Source: Myxococcales bacterium
Lineage (GTDB): Bacteria; Myxococcota_A; Polyangia; Palsa-1104
Reading direction: 5' to 3'
Length of the DNA stretch: 34,232 bases
NCBI GenBank assembly: GCA_028287105.1
Contig: JAQBQH010000209.1
Coordinates: 1-34,232, forward strand
Below the pieces are notes generated by a model. It ran no database searches, was not told where the DNA came from, and worked only from the letters and a program-made list of their open reading frames with translations. Of this stretch, positions 23,984 through 32,305 are shown one piece after another (positions within the stretch are counted from its first letter, which is position 1; each line of letters starts with the position of its first letter). The position numbers were made by a program, and so were the translations under genes.

Positions 23984-25015
23984 TCAGCGGCGGCGCGACG
24001 TCGGCTCGAGCGGCGTCTGCTGGCCGCGGAGGTCGGCCAGGAGCGCCAGCACGCGACCGAGCAGCGACGAGGGAACCAGCGCCTCGCCGAGCCGTTCGCG
24101 CGTGGCGCGCGCCAGCTCGAAGAACTCGGTCGCGAAGCGCGGGTCGACGGGAATGACCTTCAGGCCCTGCCGCTGAAACAGCCCGCCCAGCAGCGCCACG
24201 TCGGTCTCGGCGCCGACGCCGGTGAAGCGCACGCCGAGCTTGTTCGACGCCGTGCGCAGCACCTCGCGCGCCGCGACCGGCAGCGGATCGACGGCGCGGT
24301 CGGCGATGAAGACGCAGCCGGTCAGGTAGTCGAGCTTCAAGTTGGTCACGTAGCGCGCGTGCGTCGACCACTGGAAGGCCAGCGCCACCGACGCCGGCGC
24401 CAAAAAGCCGTCGATGCGCCCGTCGACGTAGGCGTCTTCCGCCTCGGCGATCGGCAAGGGCACGAGCTGAACGCCGAAGCTCGCCAGCTCCTGGCGCAAG
24501 ATGTCGTCGCGGTCCCAGACCCAGTAGCGCCCGCGACGAAAATCGGCCATCGAGCGCACCGGCTCGCGCGAGAAGAGGATGTGCGGACCGATGGTGGCGG
24601 TGCCGAGCGGCATCATGCCGCTGCGCTTGAACTCCGCCTCGAAGATCGGCCACAGCCGGCTGGCGACGTAGCCGGCCTCGCGCATGCTCGTGACCAACCC
24701 GACGACGCGCATGACCCGCATCGACGGCGCGAGCTGCTCGCACAAGGGCCCGCCCGAGGCCGCGCCGTCGAGCTGTCCCTTGCGGACGCGCTCGCCCATC
24801 TGCTTCTCGTCGCCGGCGATGCCGCCGAGGTACCACTTGATGCGGACCTGCCCCTTGGTGCCGGCCTCGACCTCCCGCGCGAAGGCGGCGAACTCGCGCG
24901 CCCACGCGGTGCCGGCCGGCGCGTTGGTGGCGAGGCGGAGCACCGTCTCCGACTGCGCGGAGGCGGTCGCGACGGAGGCGCAGACCAGGGCGACAGCGAC
25001 GAGGGCGCGGATCAC
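23984..25015 (-). CDS. TRAP-type substrate-binding protein (DctP family), orphan
   Basis: The protein has 343 residues from GTG 25015. The signal peptide is MIRALVAVALVCASVATASA. The DctP fold is evident: VLRLATNAPAGTAWAREF, IKWYLGGIAGDEKQMGERV, RKGQLDGAASGGPL, the FSREPVRSMADFRRGRYWV segment, and RIDGFLAPASVALAFQW with the ligand-pocket stretch. DctP proteins bind carboxylates and deliver them to a DctQ-DctM permease. No permease genes are in the window; the gene is 26 bases after an acyl-CoA dehydrogenase on the same strand. Its ligand might be an organic acid linked to that enzyme's substrate (inference). No strong ribosome-binding site was seen. Confidence 0.88.
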   Translation of the reverse strand: MIRALVAVALVCASVATASAQSETVLRLATNAPAGTAWAREFAAFAREVEAGTKGQVRIKWYLGGIAGDEKQMGERVRKGQLDGAASGGPLCEQLAPSMRVMRVVGLVTSMREAGYVASRLWPIFEAEFKRSGMMPLGTATIGPHILFSREPVRSMADFRRGRYWVWDRDDILRQELASFGVQLVPLPIAEAEDAYVDGRIDGFLAPASVALAFQWSTHARYVTNLKLDYLTGCVFIADRAVDPLPVAAREVLRTASNKLGVRFTGVGAETDVALLGGLFQRQGLKVIPVDPRFATEFFELARATRERLGEALVPSSLLGRVLALLADLRGQQTPLEPTSRRR

Positions 25016-25041
25016 GGCGCCACGATCATATCACGCGTTGG

Positions 25042-26844
25042 TCAGAACCATTCGGGCTTCATGCGCGCGTACGAATCGTCCGCGGCCCCGCCCGCGCCGC
25101 CGGTGCAGAGCGCGGCGAGCGCCGCGACCCGAGGCACATCGGTAGCGAGAAAATATTGCGCGGCGCAGGCGATCCCATCGTAGAAGTCGCGCGGCCCGCA
25201 CCCCGCCGCGAGCGCCTCGGCGGCCACCGCCGCTTGCAGGATCCATTGCCAGCCGACCGCGACGAGCGAAAAGAGCGTGAGGTAGTCGGTCGAATGGAGG
25301 AGCATGCCGTCGACGTCGCCGGCCAGGCCGCGCGCCGCCAGGGTTGCCGTGGTCTCGAGCGTGATGGCGAGCGCCGAGGCGAGCTGGTCGCAGGCGGCGG
25401 CAACCACGCCGGCCGCGCGCGCACGCGCGATGGCGCCGTTGACCTCCTCGGCGAAGATGGCGAGCGCCTCTCCGCCCGCGGCGACGACCTTGCGACCGAG
25501 GAGGTCGAGCCCCTGAATGCCGCTGGTGCCCTCGTGCAGCGTGTTGAGCTTCTGATCGCGCAGCCACGCCTCCGGCAGGTACTCGCTCGAATAGCCGTAG
25601 CCGCCGTGGATCTGCAGCGCCAGCGCGTTCGACTCGAATCCCGACTCGGCCGGGAAGGTCTTGGCGACGGGCGTGAGCAGGTCGAGCAGCAGCTGCGAGC
25701 GACGGCGCACCGCGGTCTCGGACGCGTGGCCGGCCAGATCGGCATGCAGCGACGTGGTGGCGAGAAGCGCGAGGCCTCCTTCGACGATCGCCTTCTGGCG
25801 CAGGAGCATGCGACGCACGTCGGCATGCTCGATGATCGGCACCTGCGCACCCTGCGCGCGCGACGACGGCGGGCGGCCCTGGGCGCGGCCGGCCGCGTAG
25901 GCGAGCGACTCGTGATACGCCACCGACGCGGTGGCGATGGCGTTCATGCCGACCATGATGCGCGCCTCGTTCATCATCTGGAACATCTGCGCGATGCCGC
26001 GATTGGGCTCGCCGACCAGCCAGCCGCGACAATCGCCGCGCTCGCCGAAGCTGAGGATGAGGCTCGGCAGCCCGCGCCAGCCGATCTTGTGGATGACGCC
26101 GGCGACGCGCACGTCGTTGTCCACGAGGCCGTCGCCCTCGCGGCGGTTGGGGATGGCGAACAGCGACAGCCCCTTGATGCCGGCCGGCGCACCGTCGATG
26201 CGCCCGAGCGTCATGTGCACGACGTTGTCGGTGAGATCGTGGTCGCCGCCCGAGATGAAGATCTTGCTGCCCGAGACGAGATAGTGCCCGTCCGCGGTCG
26301 GCGTGGCGCGGGTCGTGACGTCGGCCAGGCTGGAGCCGGCGTGCGGCTCGGTGAGTGCCATGGTGCCGGTCCACTCGCCGGCATACATGCGGCTCATGAA
26401 GCGCTCTTTGAGCGACGCGTCGCCGAACACTTCGATCAGATGCGCCGCCGCCGAGGTCAGCCCGACGTAGCCGTAGGCGCTCAGGTTGCCGGCCATGAGG
26501 TACGCCGTCGCCAGCGCCGAGACGGTGACCGGGAGCTGCTGCCCACCGACGGCAACCGGCCGGGTCGCGTTGGTCAGGCCGAGCGCGACGAGCTGCGGAT
26601 AGATCTCGCGCAGCTTGGGATGGACGCGCATGCGGCCGTCGCGCATCTCGGGCGGGGCAGCGTCGATGTCGCGATACGATGGATAGAGCAGCTCGCGTCC
26701 GAGCCTGCGCGCGCTCGCCAAGAAGAGATCGAAGGTCTCGCGTCCGTGATCGGCGAACGCCGGCAGGGCGCACAGACGCTCGACGTCCAGCACCTCGTAC
26801 AGCAAAAAGTCGACGTGGCGATCGGACAGGAGCGGATTGGCCAT
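25042..26844 (-). CDS. DmdC-type acyl-CoA dehydrogenase
   Basis: The protein has 600 residues, the length of the DmdC-like (3-methylmercaptopropionyl-CoA dehydrogenase) subgroup rather than the usual 380. Blocks in order are an N-terminal helical region (about 1-150), the middle beta domain [36 protein letters not shown], then the C-terminal helices with [16 protein letters not shown] and [16 protein letters not shown]. The Glu of HEGTSGIQ matches the catalytic base position of YEGTNGIQ enzymes. The last about 120 residues are the extra acyl-CoA dehydrogenase C-terminal domain. FAD is the expected cofactor, with reoxidation by electron-transferring flavoprotein. The substrate is uncertain; in this subgroup it ranges from short-chain to methylthio acyl-CoAs. 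The next gene encodes an orphan DctP. Confidence 0.92.
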   Translation of the reverse strand: MANPLLSDRHVDFLLYEVLDVERLCALPAFADHGRETFDLFLASARRLGRELLYPSYRDIDAAPPEMRDGRMRVHPKLREIYPQLVALGLTNATRPVAVGGQQLPVTVSALATAYLMAGNLSAYGYVGLTSAAAHLIEVFGDASLKERFMSRMYAGEWTGTMALTEPHAGSSLADVTTRATPTADGHYLVSGSKIFISGGDHDLTDNVVHMTLGRIDGAPAGIKGLSLFAIPNRREGDGLVDNDVRVAGVIHKIGWRGLPSLILSFGERGDCRGWLVGEPNRGIAQMFQMMNEARIMVGMNAIATASVAYHESLAYAAGRAQGRPPSSRAQGAQVPIIEHADVRRMLLRQKAIVEGGLALLATTSLHADLAGHASETAVRRRSQLLLDLLTPVAKTFPAESGFESNALALQIHGGYGYSSEYLPEAWLRDQKLNTLHEGTSGIQGLDLLGRKVVAAGGEALAIFAEEVNGAIARARAAGVVAAACDQLASALAITLETTATLAARGLAGDVDGMLLHSTDYLTLFSLVAVGWQWILQAAVAAEALAAGCGPRDFYDGIACAAQYFLATDVPRVAALAALCTGGAGGAADDSYARMKPEWF

Positions 26845-26854
26845 GGGCGCAGTC

Positions 26855-26860
26855 TATAAT
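26855..26860 (+). promoter_or_regulatory. TATAAT -10 box between divergent genes
   Basis: A perfect TATAAT sits in the 32-base gap between the divergent acyl-CoA dehydrogenase and lipoprotein genes. Predicted transcription would begin about 10 bases before ATG 26877, leaving a very short leader with GGAGG. No good -35 was found 16-18 bases upstream, where the dehydrogenase start codon lies. Confidence 0.4.
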
Positions 26861-26876
26861 GAGGATGGAGGTTGCG

Positions 26877-27293
26877 ATGTCGCGGATCCTCGTTCTTGTG
26901 CTGGCACTATCACCGCTCGGCTGTGCGTCGGGCGGCTCGACCGGAACGCACGAGCAGCATGTCGCCCCCGCACCGAGAGCGGCGGCTCCCGAGGGCGGGG
27001 AGTCGATGGGCGGCGGCAGCGGCGAGGCGAGCGGACCGGAGCACCAGCCGGAGGTCGTGCGCTCGGGGTCGAGCTTCCGCGTCAGCTGGACCGACGCGCA
27101 GGCGCGCTATGCCAAGGGAGCGCGCTGCTCGGGTGACGACGCGCCGGAGTCGATCATCGGCAAGCCCGATCAGCACAACGAGATGCAGGTCGGCCGCACC
27201 AAGGTCGTCACCTACGGCTTCCGCTTCCACGAGGGCACGCTCATGATCCGCTGCCGCGCCGATCACGTCGAGACCACGCGCACCATGAAGTAG
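26877..27293 (+). CDS. Small lipoprotein of unknown function
   Basis: The protein has 138 residues from ATG 26877, with GGAGG five bases upstream. The lipoprotein signal MSRILVLVLALSPLGC gives lipidated Cys16. A Gly/Ser/Glu-rich spacer follows to about residue 60. The C-terminal half is more ordered: SFRVSWTDAQARYAKG, a lone ordered-region Cys in ARCSGDD, and GFRFHEGTLMIRC near the end. The two Cys of the C-terminal half (ARC and IRC) could pair in the periplasm. No family is recognised. It is 8 bases before the lysozyme gene and probably co-transcribed with it, which suggests an envelope-surface role. Confidence 0.75.
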   Translation: MSRILVLVLALSPLGCASGGSTGTHEQHVAPAPRAAAPEGGESMGGGSGEASGPEHQPEVVRSGSSFRVSWTDAQARYAKGARCSGDDAPESIIGKPDQHNEMQVGRTKVVTYGFRFHEGTLMIRCRADHVETTRTMK

Positions 27294-27301
27294 CGGCCTC
27301 G

Positions 27302-28000
27302 ATGTTCCTGCCGCTGCTCCTCACGCTCGGGCTGATCGCCGCCGAGGTCGACGTCCCCGTCGAGGGCAACGACTGCGGCGCGCCGAAGCGGCTGCACGGC
27401 ATCGACGTCTCGAAGTATCAGGGGCAGATCGACTGGCCGCGCGTGGCCGCGAGCGGCATCAGCTTCGCGTTCGCGCGCATCAGCGACGGGACGACGGCGG
27501 TCGACGAGACCTTCGCGCGCAACTACGCGGCGATGAAGCAGGTGCACGTGCGGCGCGGCGCCTATCAGTATTTTCGCGCCAGCGTCGACGCCAAGGCGCA
27601 GGCCGACCTGTTCTTGAAGACGCTGCGCCACAACGGACGGCCCGATCTGCCGTCGGTGCTCGACATCGAGACCGACGACGGTCAGCCGGCCGCGGTGGTC
27701 CAGAAGCAGGTGAAGAAGTGGCTGCGGCGCGTCGAGAAGAAGAGCGGGATGCGCCCGATGATCTACACCAACCCGTCGGTGGCGGCGACGCTGCTCGCGG
27801 GCATGAGGCTCGAGCGGTACAAGCTGTGGATCGCGCACTACGAGGTCGAGTGCCCGACCGAGCCGGCGCAGTGGAAGCGCTGGACCTTCTGGCAGCACTC
27901 GTCGCACGGGCGGGTCGATGGCATCGTCAGCGACGTGGATCTCGACGAGTTCGCGGGCAGTGTGCGGGATCTCAAGCGGCTCAAGCGGCGCGCGAAGTGA
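27302..28000 (+). CDS. GH25-family lysozyme (muramidase)
   Basis: The protein has 232 residues. The N-terminus MFLPLLLTLGLIAAE is hydrophobic with no basic residue, so it may be a weak signal peptide or a short anchor. The GH25 barrel is clear: LHGIDVSKYQGQIDW with Asp35, FARISDGTTAVDETF, LPSVLDIET with Asp121 and catalytic Glu123, MIYTNPSVAA, YKLWIAHYE, and the C-terminal TFWQHSSHGRVDGI with DVDLDEF. GH25 enzymes cleave the beta-1,4 bond between MurNAc and GlcNAc. The length fits a single catalytic domain with no wall-binding repeats. It directly precedes the PAAR gene, so it may be related to wall remodelling or to secreted attack (inference). Confidence 0.92.
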   Translation: MFLPLLLTLGLIAAEVDVPVEGNDCGAPKRLHGIDVSKYQGQIDWPRVAASGISFAFARISDGTTAVDETFARNYAAMKQVHVRRGAYQYFRASVDAKAQADLFLKTLRHNGRPDLPSVLDIETDDGQPAAVVQKQVKKWLRRVEKKSGMRPMIYTNPSVAATLLAGMRLERYKLWIAHYEVECPTEPAQWKRWTFWQHSSHGRVDGIVSDVDLDEFAGSVRDLKRLKRRAK

Positions 28001-28068
28001 GCGAGGTGCGCGGCGGCTAGCAACTTTTCCGGCGGTCGGGCGATAACCATTAAGATAGGCGCGAGACG

Positions 28069-29889
28069 ATGCCGGGACAGGGGAGACTCGGGGACAAGGC
28101 ACAGATTCAGTCGGACGCCCATGGCTGTCCGGGCTGTCCGCATCCCGGCGTGGGGCCGGCCATCGCCGGGTCGGCCAACGTCTTCGTCAACGGGCGGCCG
28201 GCGCTGCGCGTCGACGACGTCGGCATTCACGCGGTCTGCTGCGGGCCGAACATGTGGAAGGCGCAGGCGGGCGCGGCCAATGTGTTCATCAACGGCAAGG
28301 CGGCGTATCGCAAGAACGACGCGTCGAAGCATTGCGGCGGCAGCGGCAAGTTGATCGAGGGATCGGACGACGTCGTCGTCGGTGACGCGGGTGGTGGCGG
28401 TGGGGGCGGCGGATCGAGCAGCTCCTCGTCTTCGTCTTCACGTGCGTCTTCGTCGTCAGGCGGTGGTGGGGCTGGCGGGGGTGGTGGAAGCGGCGGCGGC
28501 GGCTCGCCCGCGGCGAACCCGGCGGCGGCGAGCAGCCCAGCGCCCGCGGCAGCGCCGGCAACCGCGGCAGCGCCGGCAGCCGCGACAGCGCCGGCGGCCG
28601 CGACACCGATCGATCCGCATCAGGTCGAAGTCGAAGTGTTCGGCGTCGACGGATCGGCGCGGCCGGCGGTCGACTTCCTACTCGAGCTTCCCGACGGCAC
28701 GCAGAAGACGGGCCGCACCGGTCCCGACGGGGTCTTGCGACTGAGCGGCCTCACGCAAACGGGCAGCTGCAAGCTGACGTTCCCCAAGATCAAGGCCGAC
28801 AAGCAGCACACCTCGGCGCAATCGGGTCGCCTGGCCTACAACGGCCAGCCGCTCTCGGTCGCCATCGGCGCCAACTCGAAGGTGGAGCTGCCGCCGCGGG
28901 TCGCACGGGCCGTTCTCACCGGGCTCTTCTTCGATACCGACAAGACCTTCCTCCGCCCCGAGGCGATGAAGGGCATCCGCGGGCTGGTCACCTTCTACAA
29001 GGAGCATCCGAAGTTCGCGGCGCTCTTCACCGGCCACACCGATACCCAGGGCGGCGACGGCTACAACGTCTCGCTCTCGATCGAGCGCTCGCAGACGATG
29101 GAGGCCTATCTCAAAGACGACGTGGCGGCGTGGGAGAAGCGCTACACGACGGCGCAGGCGGCGGGACAGCTGTGGGGCTTCACCGAGACGCAGCACATGT
29201 TGTCGGCGCTGCCCGAGGACTCGGACAAGTTTTACGTCGGCGAGCCCACGGGCGCGAACGACAAGAAGACCAAGGATTCGGTGACGAAGTTCCAGACCTG
29301 GAGCAACCAGGCGCGCGGCACCGCGCTCAAGGTCGACGGCGACTTTGGGTCGGCGACGCGCAAGGAGCTCATCACGGCGTACATGGCGCTCGACGGAACC
29401 AGCCTGCCCAAGGGCACGACCACCGACCATCACGGCTGCGGTCCGTTTCATCAGGCGGTGGCGACGGGGCCGAACGTCGACGAGCCGAAGAATCGGCGCG
29501 ACGAGGTGTTCTTCTTCGAAGGGCCGATTACGCCGGCGCCGAAGAAGTGCAAGGCGCCCGGCTGCGCCGAGTACCCGCGGTGGAAGGACGCCGTCGAGGA
29601 AGAGATCGACCTCGACGTGCCGGGGAGCGATCCCAACCGGCAGGCGGTGACGCTCACGATCGTCGACGAGCTGGGACAGCCGGTCAAGAAGCGCGGCGTC
29701 CATCTCAAGCGCGCCGACGGGCAGGAGTTCGACGAAGAGACGAACGACGACGGCAAGGTGCAGGTCAAGCTCAAGAAGGGCGAGACCGTCGAGGTCACCG
29801 TCGACGATTGCCAGGAGATCGCCAGCGGCGACGGGGCCAAGACGCCGTCGGGCACGCACTTCAAGTCGACCGGCGGCGGGTCGCCGTGA
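28069..29889 (+). CDS. PAAR-repeat protein fused to Ig-like, OmpA and peptidoglycan-binding domains
   Basis: The protein has 606 residues. Residues about 1-104 form a PAAR spike tip with His/Cys ligands in DAHGCPGCPHPG, GIHAVCCGP and SKHCGG, and paired NVFVNGRPALRV and NVFINGKAAYR. Residues about 104-182 are a Gly/Ser then Ala/Pro linker. A beta-sandwich (about 186-260) and an OmpA-like domain (about 280-365; FDTDKTFLRPEA, GHTDTQGGDGYN) follow. The next segment resembles a peptidoglycan-binding fold (about 385-440; VDGDFGSATRKEL) and the HGCGPFH...NRRDEVFFFE pattern. A last beta-sandwich (about 522-590) ends it. PAAR proteins cap VgrG spikes of type VI secretion. Here the body is wall-binding, which is unusual. 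No VgrG is nearby. The GTG of the next gene overlaps its stop (GTGA). Confidence 0.88.
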   Translation: MPGQGRLGDKAQIQSDAHGCPGCPHPGVGPAIAGSANVFVNGRPALRVDDVGIHAVCCGPNMWKAQAGAANVFINGKAAYRKNDASKHCGGSGKLIEGSDDVVVGDAGGGGGGGGSSSSSSSSSRASSSSGGGGAGGGGGSGGGGSPAANPAAASSPAPAAAPATAAAPAAATAPAAATPIDPHQVEVEVFGVDGSARPAVDFLLELPDGTQKTGRTGPDGVLRLSGLTQTGSCKLTFPKIKADKQHTSAQSGRLAYNGQPLSVAIGANSKVELPPRVARAVLTGLFFDTDKTFLRPEAMKGIRGLVTFYKEHPKFAALFTGHTDTQGGDGYNVSLSIERSQTMEAYLKDDVAAWEKRYTTAQAAGQLWGFTETQHMLSALPEDSDKFYVGEPTGANDKKTKDSVTKFQTWSNQARGTALKVDGDFGSATRKELITAYMALDGTSLPKGTTTDHHGCGPFHQAVATGPNVDEPKNRRDEVFFFEGPITPAPKKCKAPGCAEYPRWKDAVEEEIDLDVPGSDPNRQAVTLTIVDELGQPVKKRGVHLKRADGQEFDEETNDDGKVQVKLKKGETVEVTVDDCQEIASGDGAKTPSGTHFKSTGGGSP

Positions 29890-31025
29890 GCGTCGAGCGG
29901 GTCATCTACGCGCGTCGCAACGGGCTGGCGCTGGAGTCGCCGCATCGTCTGCTGGGGGTCGCGGGCGAAGGCGCGTGGGCGGCGGTGAGCGACGAGACCG
30001 TGCACGCGCTGCTGGCGGCGTCGCGCCCGCTGCGAATCCTGTACTTCGGCGCCGAAGAGTACGCGCGCGCGATGCGTGGGCTGAGCGCGGTGGAGATCGA
30101 GCGCGCGGCGCGGCGGCGGCTCGACGTCTTCTCGGATCGCGTGGCGGCGCAGACGCTGGCGGCGCTCATGGAGCGCGAGGGCACCAGCCTCGCCGTCGCG
30201 GCGGCGGGCAAGCGGCGTGACTATGTCGACGCGTGCCTCGAGCGGCTCGCCAATCTGTACGGGCACGGCTATCTCGACACCATGCCGCTCGTCGACGCGG
30301 TGCGCATGGCGGTCGTGGACGAAGTGGCCATCGTCGAGGCCGAGACCGACGCGGGCCATGCAGCGGCGGCGGCGCGGCGGCGTGCGCAGGCACAGACGCT
30401 GGCCGAGGCGCGGGCGCAGCTTGGCGAGCCGGCGTTCGCGCGCGCCCTACCCTTCGTCGATCCGATCTTCGTGTTCGCGGTGGCGACGGTGAAGCCGGAA
30501 CGCATCGCGATTCTGGACCACGACAGGACTCCGTACGCGCTGTTCGAGGGGCGGCTGATCGTGGCGCTGCCGCGGCGCATGCACGATGACCTGGCGCGCG
30601 ACGGCGCGGTTGCTCGCGTCGCGGCCGACGCGGGCGACTTCGTCGAGGCGCTCGATCAGACCGAGGCGCAGCGCGACCGCGATCTGCGCGAGCTGCTCGC
30701 GGCGGCCGGGAGCCCGCTCGCCGATGCGGCGGCGTTGTGGCGTCGTCGCGCGGCGCAGTGCATGCACAAGCGCTGGCTCGCGGGTGACCGTCGCGCCGAG
30801 CCGGCCCTGGTGGCCACCGTGCGCGCGCAGCTCGAGGCCGACGTCGCGGAGCTGGTGGCGACGGCGCCGCCGGCGGGCGACGAGACGCTGGCGGCGAGCC
30901 ACGCGCGCGCCGAGGTCGACGCGCGGCTCTTCGCGCTGCTGGCGCGGCAGGCAGGGTTATCGTCGCTGGCCGGCGATTTCGACGAGACGCTCGCCCAGCT
31001 GTCGGCGACGCGCGGGCTGGCGTAG
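29886..31025 (+). CDS. Uncharacterised protein coupled to the PAAR gene
   Basis: The protein has 379 residues from GTG 29886, overlapping the PAAR stop. I do not recognise it. It is Ala/Arg-rich and largely helical, with no signal peptide or membrane segment and few Cys. Distinct blocks are YARRNGLALESPHRLLG at the start, RILYFGAEEYARAMRG, a central AATVKP-like region (FAVATVKPERIAILDHDRTP), and a C-terminal helical bundle (EALDQTEAQRDRDLREL, HARAEVDARLFALLAR). The translational coupling suggests it acts with the spike protein as an adaptor, chaperone, toxin or immunity partner; that is inference. The next gene, an M14 peptidase, starts 8 bases later. Confidence 0.72.
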   Translation: MSVERVIYARRNGLALESPHRLLGVAGEGAWAAVSDETVHALLAASRPLRILYFGAEEYARAMRGLSAVEIERAARRRLDVFSDRVAAQTLAALMEREGTSLAVAAAGKRRDYVDACLERLANLYGHGYLDTMPLVDAVRMAVVDEVAIVEAETDAGHAAAAARRRAQAQTLAEARAQLGEPAFARALPFVDPIFVFAVATVKPERIAILDHDRTPYALFEGRLIVALPRRMHDDLARDGAVARVAADAGDFVEALDQTEAQRDRDLRELLAAAGSPLADAAALWRRRAAQCMHKRWLAGDRRAEPALVATVRAQLEADVAELVATAPPAGDETLAASHARAEVDARLFALLARQAGLSSLAGDFDETLAQLSATRGLA

Positions 31026-31033
31026 GAGCGACC

Positions 31034-32305
31034 GTGGCGCGACCGTTCCTCTATCACATCCACGACTCCGACCTCTTCGACGGCAAGGCCGATTTCGAGT
31101 CGATCGAGAAGAAGGTCCCGATCAACCAATCTCCAAATCCCAAAAAGCTGCTCGAGTCGAAGAAGTTCTACAGCCTCAAGCGCGACCTGGCGGCGCTGCG
31201 CAAAAAGGGCGCGGCCAAGAACATCTGCGATGCCTCGGTGACCGAGATCGGCAAGAGCTTGAAGGGGCGCGAGCTCCTCGCCATCAAGCTCGGGCGCAAC
31301 CCCGATCACAAGGTGCTGTTCGTCGGCTGCCACCACGCGCGCGAATGGATCTCGGTCGAGCTGCCCTACTACCTCGCCGAGTACCTGATCGAAAACTTCG
31401 ACGACAATCCCACCGACGACAAAGGGCGGCGCATCAAGCATCTGCTGGTCAACCGCGAGATCTGGATCGTCCCCATGCTCAACGCCGACGGCCACACGCG
31501 CACGCACGAAGAGGACCGGCTGTGGCGGCCGAACCTGCGCGAGCTGGTGTTCGACGTCGCGACCAAGATCGAGGTGGCGAAGAACAAGAAGCGCACCATC
31601 ACCGTCGCGCCCGGCACCTATACCGGCGTCGACATCAACCGCAACTACCCGACCAAGACCTGGGGGCAAGAGACCTATCGCCCTGGAAGCGACCGTCGCG
31701 CGACCAGCCGCGATCCCGCGGAGGGCGGCTCCAACAGCATCTTCTGCGGCGTGTCGCTCGACTCGAGCGACCCCGCGGCCGGACCCGACGTGGAGCCCGA
31801 GCCGCGCGCGCTCACCGACCTCATGCAGGCGCAGAAGTTCAAGGCGTGCATGAGCTTTCACAGCTTCTCGCAGGAATACATCATGCCGAACGAGGTCAAG
31901 TCCGACCCGTTCTTGCAGGACCACGCCGACGGCGTGAAGGAGCTCCTCGGCCGCGCCGAGAAGGAGCTCAACAAGCACTACAAGGTGTCGCGCTCCGAGG
32001 AGTTCCTCTACACGACGACCGGCGATCAGATGGACATGTACGCCGAGATCTCGCCGAAGCGGCCCACCTACACACCCGAGCTGCGGCCGGATCAGGGTGC
32101 GCCCGACCTGACGATCTTCAGCGGGCTGCCCGAGGCGGAGATCGAGCCCTGCTTCAAGGAGAACCTGCGCTCGATGCTGTCGATGATCAACGTGGCGCCG
32201 TTCGCGGAGAAGGCCAAGCGCGTGACCGCGACCGCGAGCGACAGCGCTCCGGTGGCCCAGGTGGTGGGCAACTCGTGGAAGGTATTCCTCGACTGGAAGG
32301 CATGA
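31034..32305 (+). CDS. M14-family zinc carboxypeptidase
   Basis: The protein has 423 residues from GTG 31034. All M14 catalytic elements are present: zinc ligands H101 and E104 in HHAREW and H276 in SFHSFSQ, the substrate-binding Asn202-Arg203 in DINRNYP, and catalytic E349 in YTPELRP. The N-terminal about 85 residues are not part of the catalytic core. No signal peptide is visible, so export would need another route, such as the spike encoded upstream, or the enzyme acts in the cytoplasm. M14 enzymes remove C-terminal residues from peptides, and some act on wall peptides. A charged insertion (EVAKNKKRTITVAPG) before DINRN is unusual. The stop overlaps the next ATG (ATGA). Confidence 0.9.
   Translation: MARPFLYHIHDSDLFDGKADFESIEKKVPINQSPNPKKLLESKKFYSLKRDLAALRKKGAAKNICDASVTEIGKSLKGRELLAIKLGRNPDHKVLFVGCHHAREWISVELPYYLAEYLIENFDDNPTDDKGRRIKHLLVNREIWIVPMLNADGHTRTHEEDRLWRPNLRELVFDVATKIEVAKNKKRTITVAPGTYTGVDINRNYPTKTWGQETYRPGSDRRATSRDPAEGGSNSIFCGVSLDSSDPAAGPDVEPEPRALTDLMQAQKFKACMSFHSFSQEYIMPNEVKSDPFLQDHADGVKELLGRAEKELNKHYKVSRSEEFLYTTTGDQMDMYAEISPKRPTYTPELRPDQGAPDLTIFSGLPEAEIEPCFKENLRSMLSMINVAPFAEKAKRVTATASDSAPVAQVVGNSWKVFLDWKA

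Noticed and set aside
28021-28068. Promoter before the PAAR gene (TAAGAT at 28051)
   Set aside because: The -10-like hexamer is acceptable but no -35 occurs at 16-18 bases, and the 68-base gap could be read through from the lysozyme gene.
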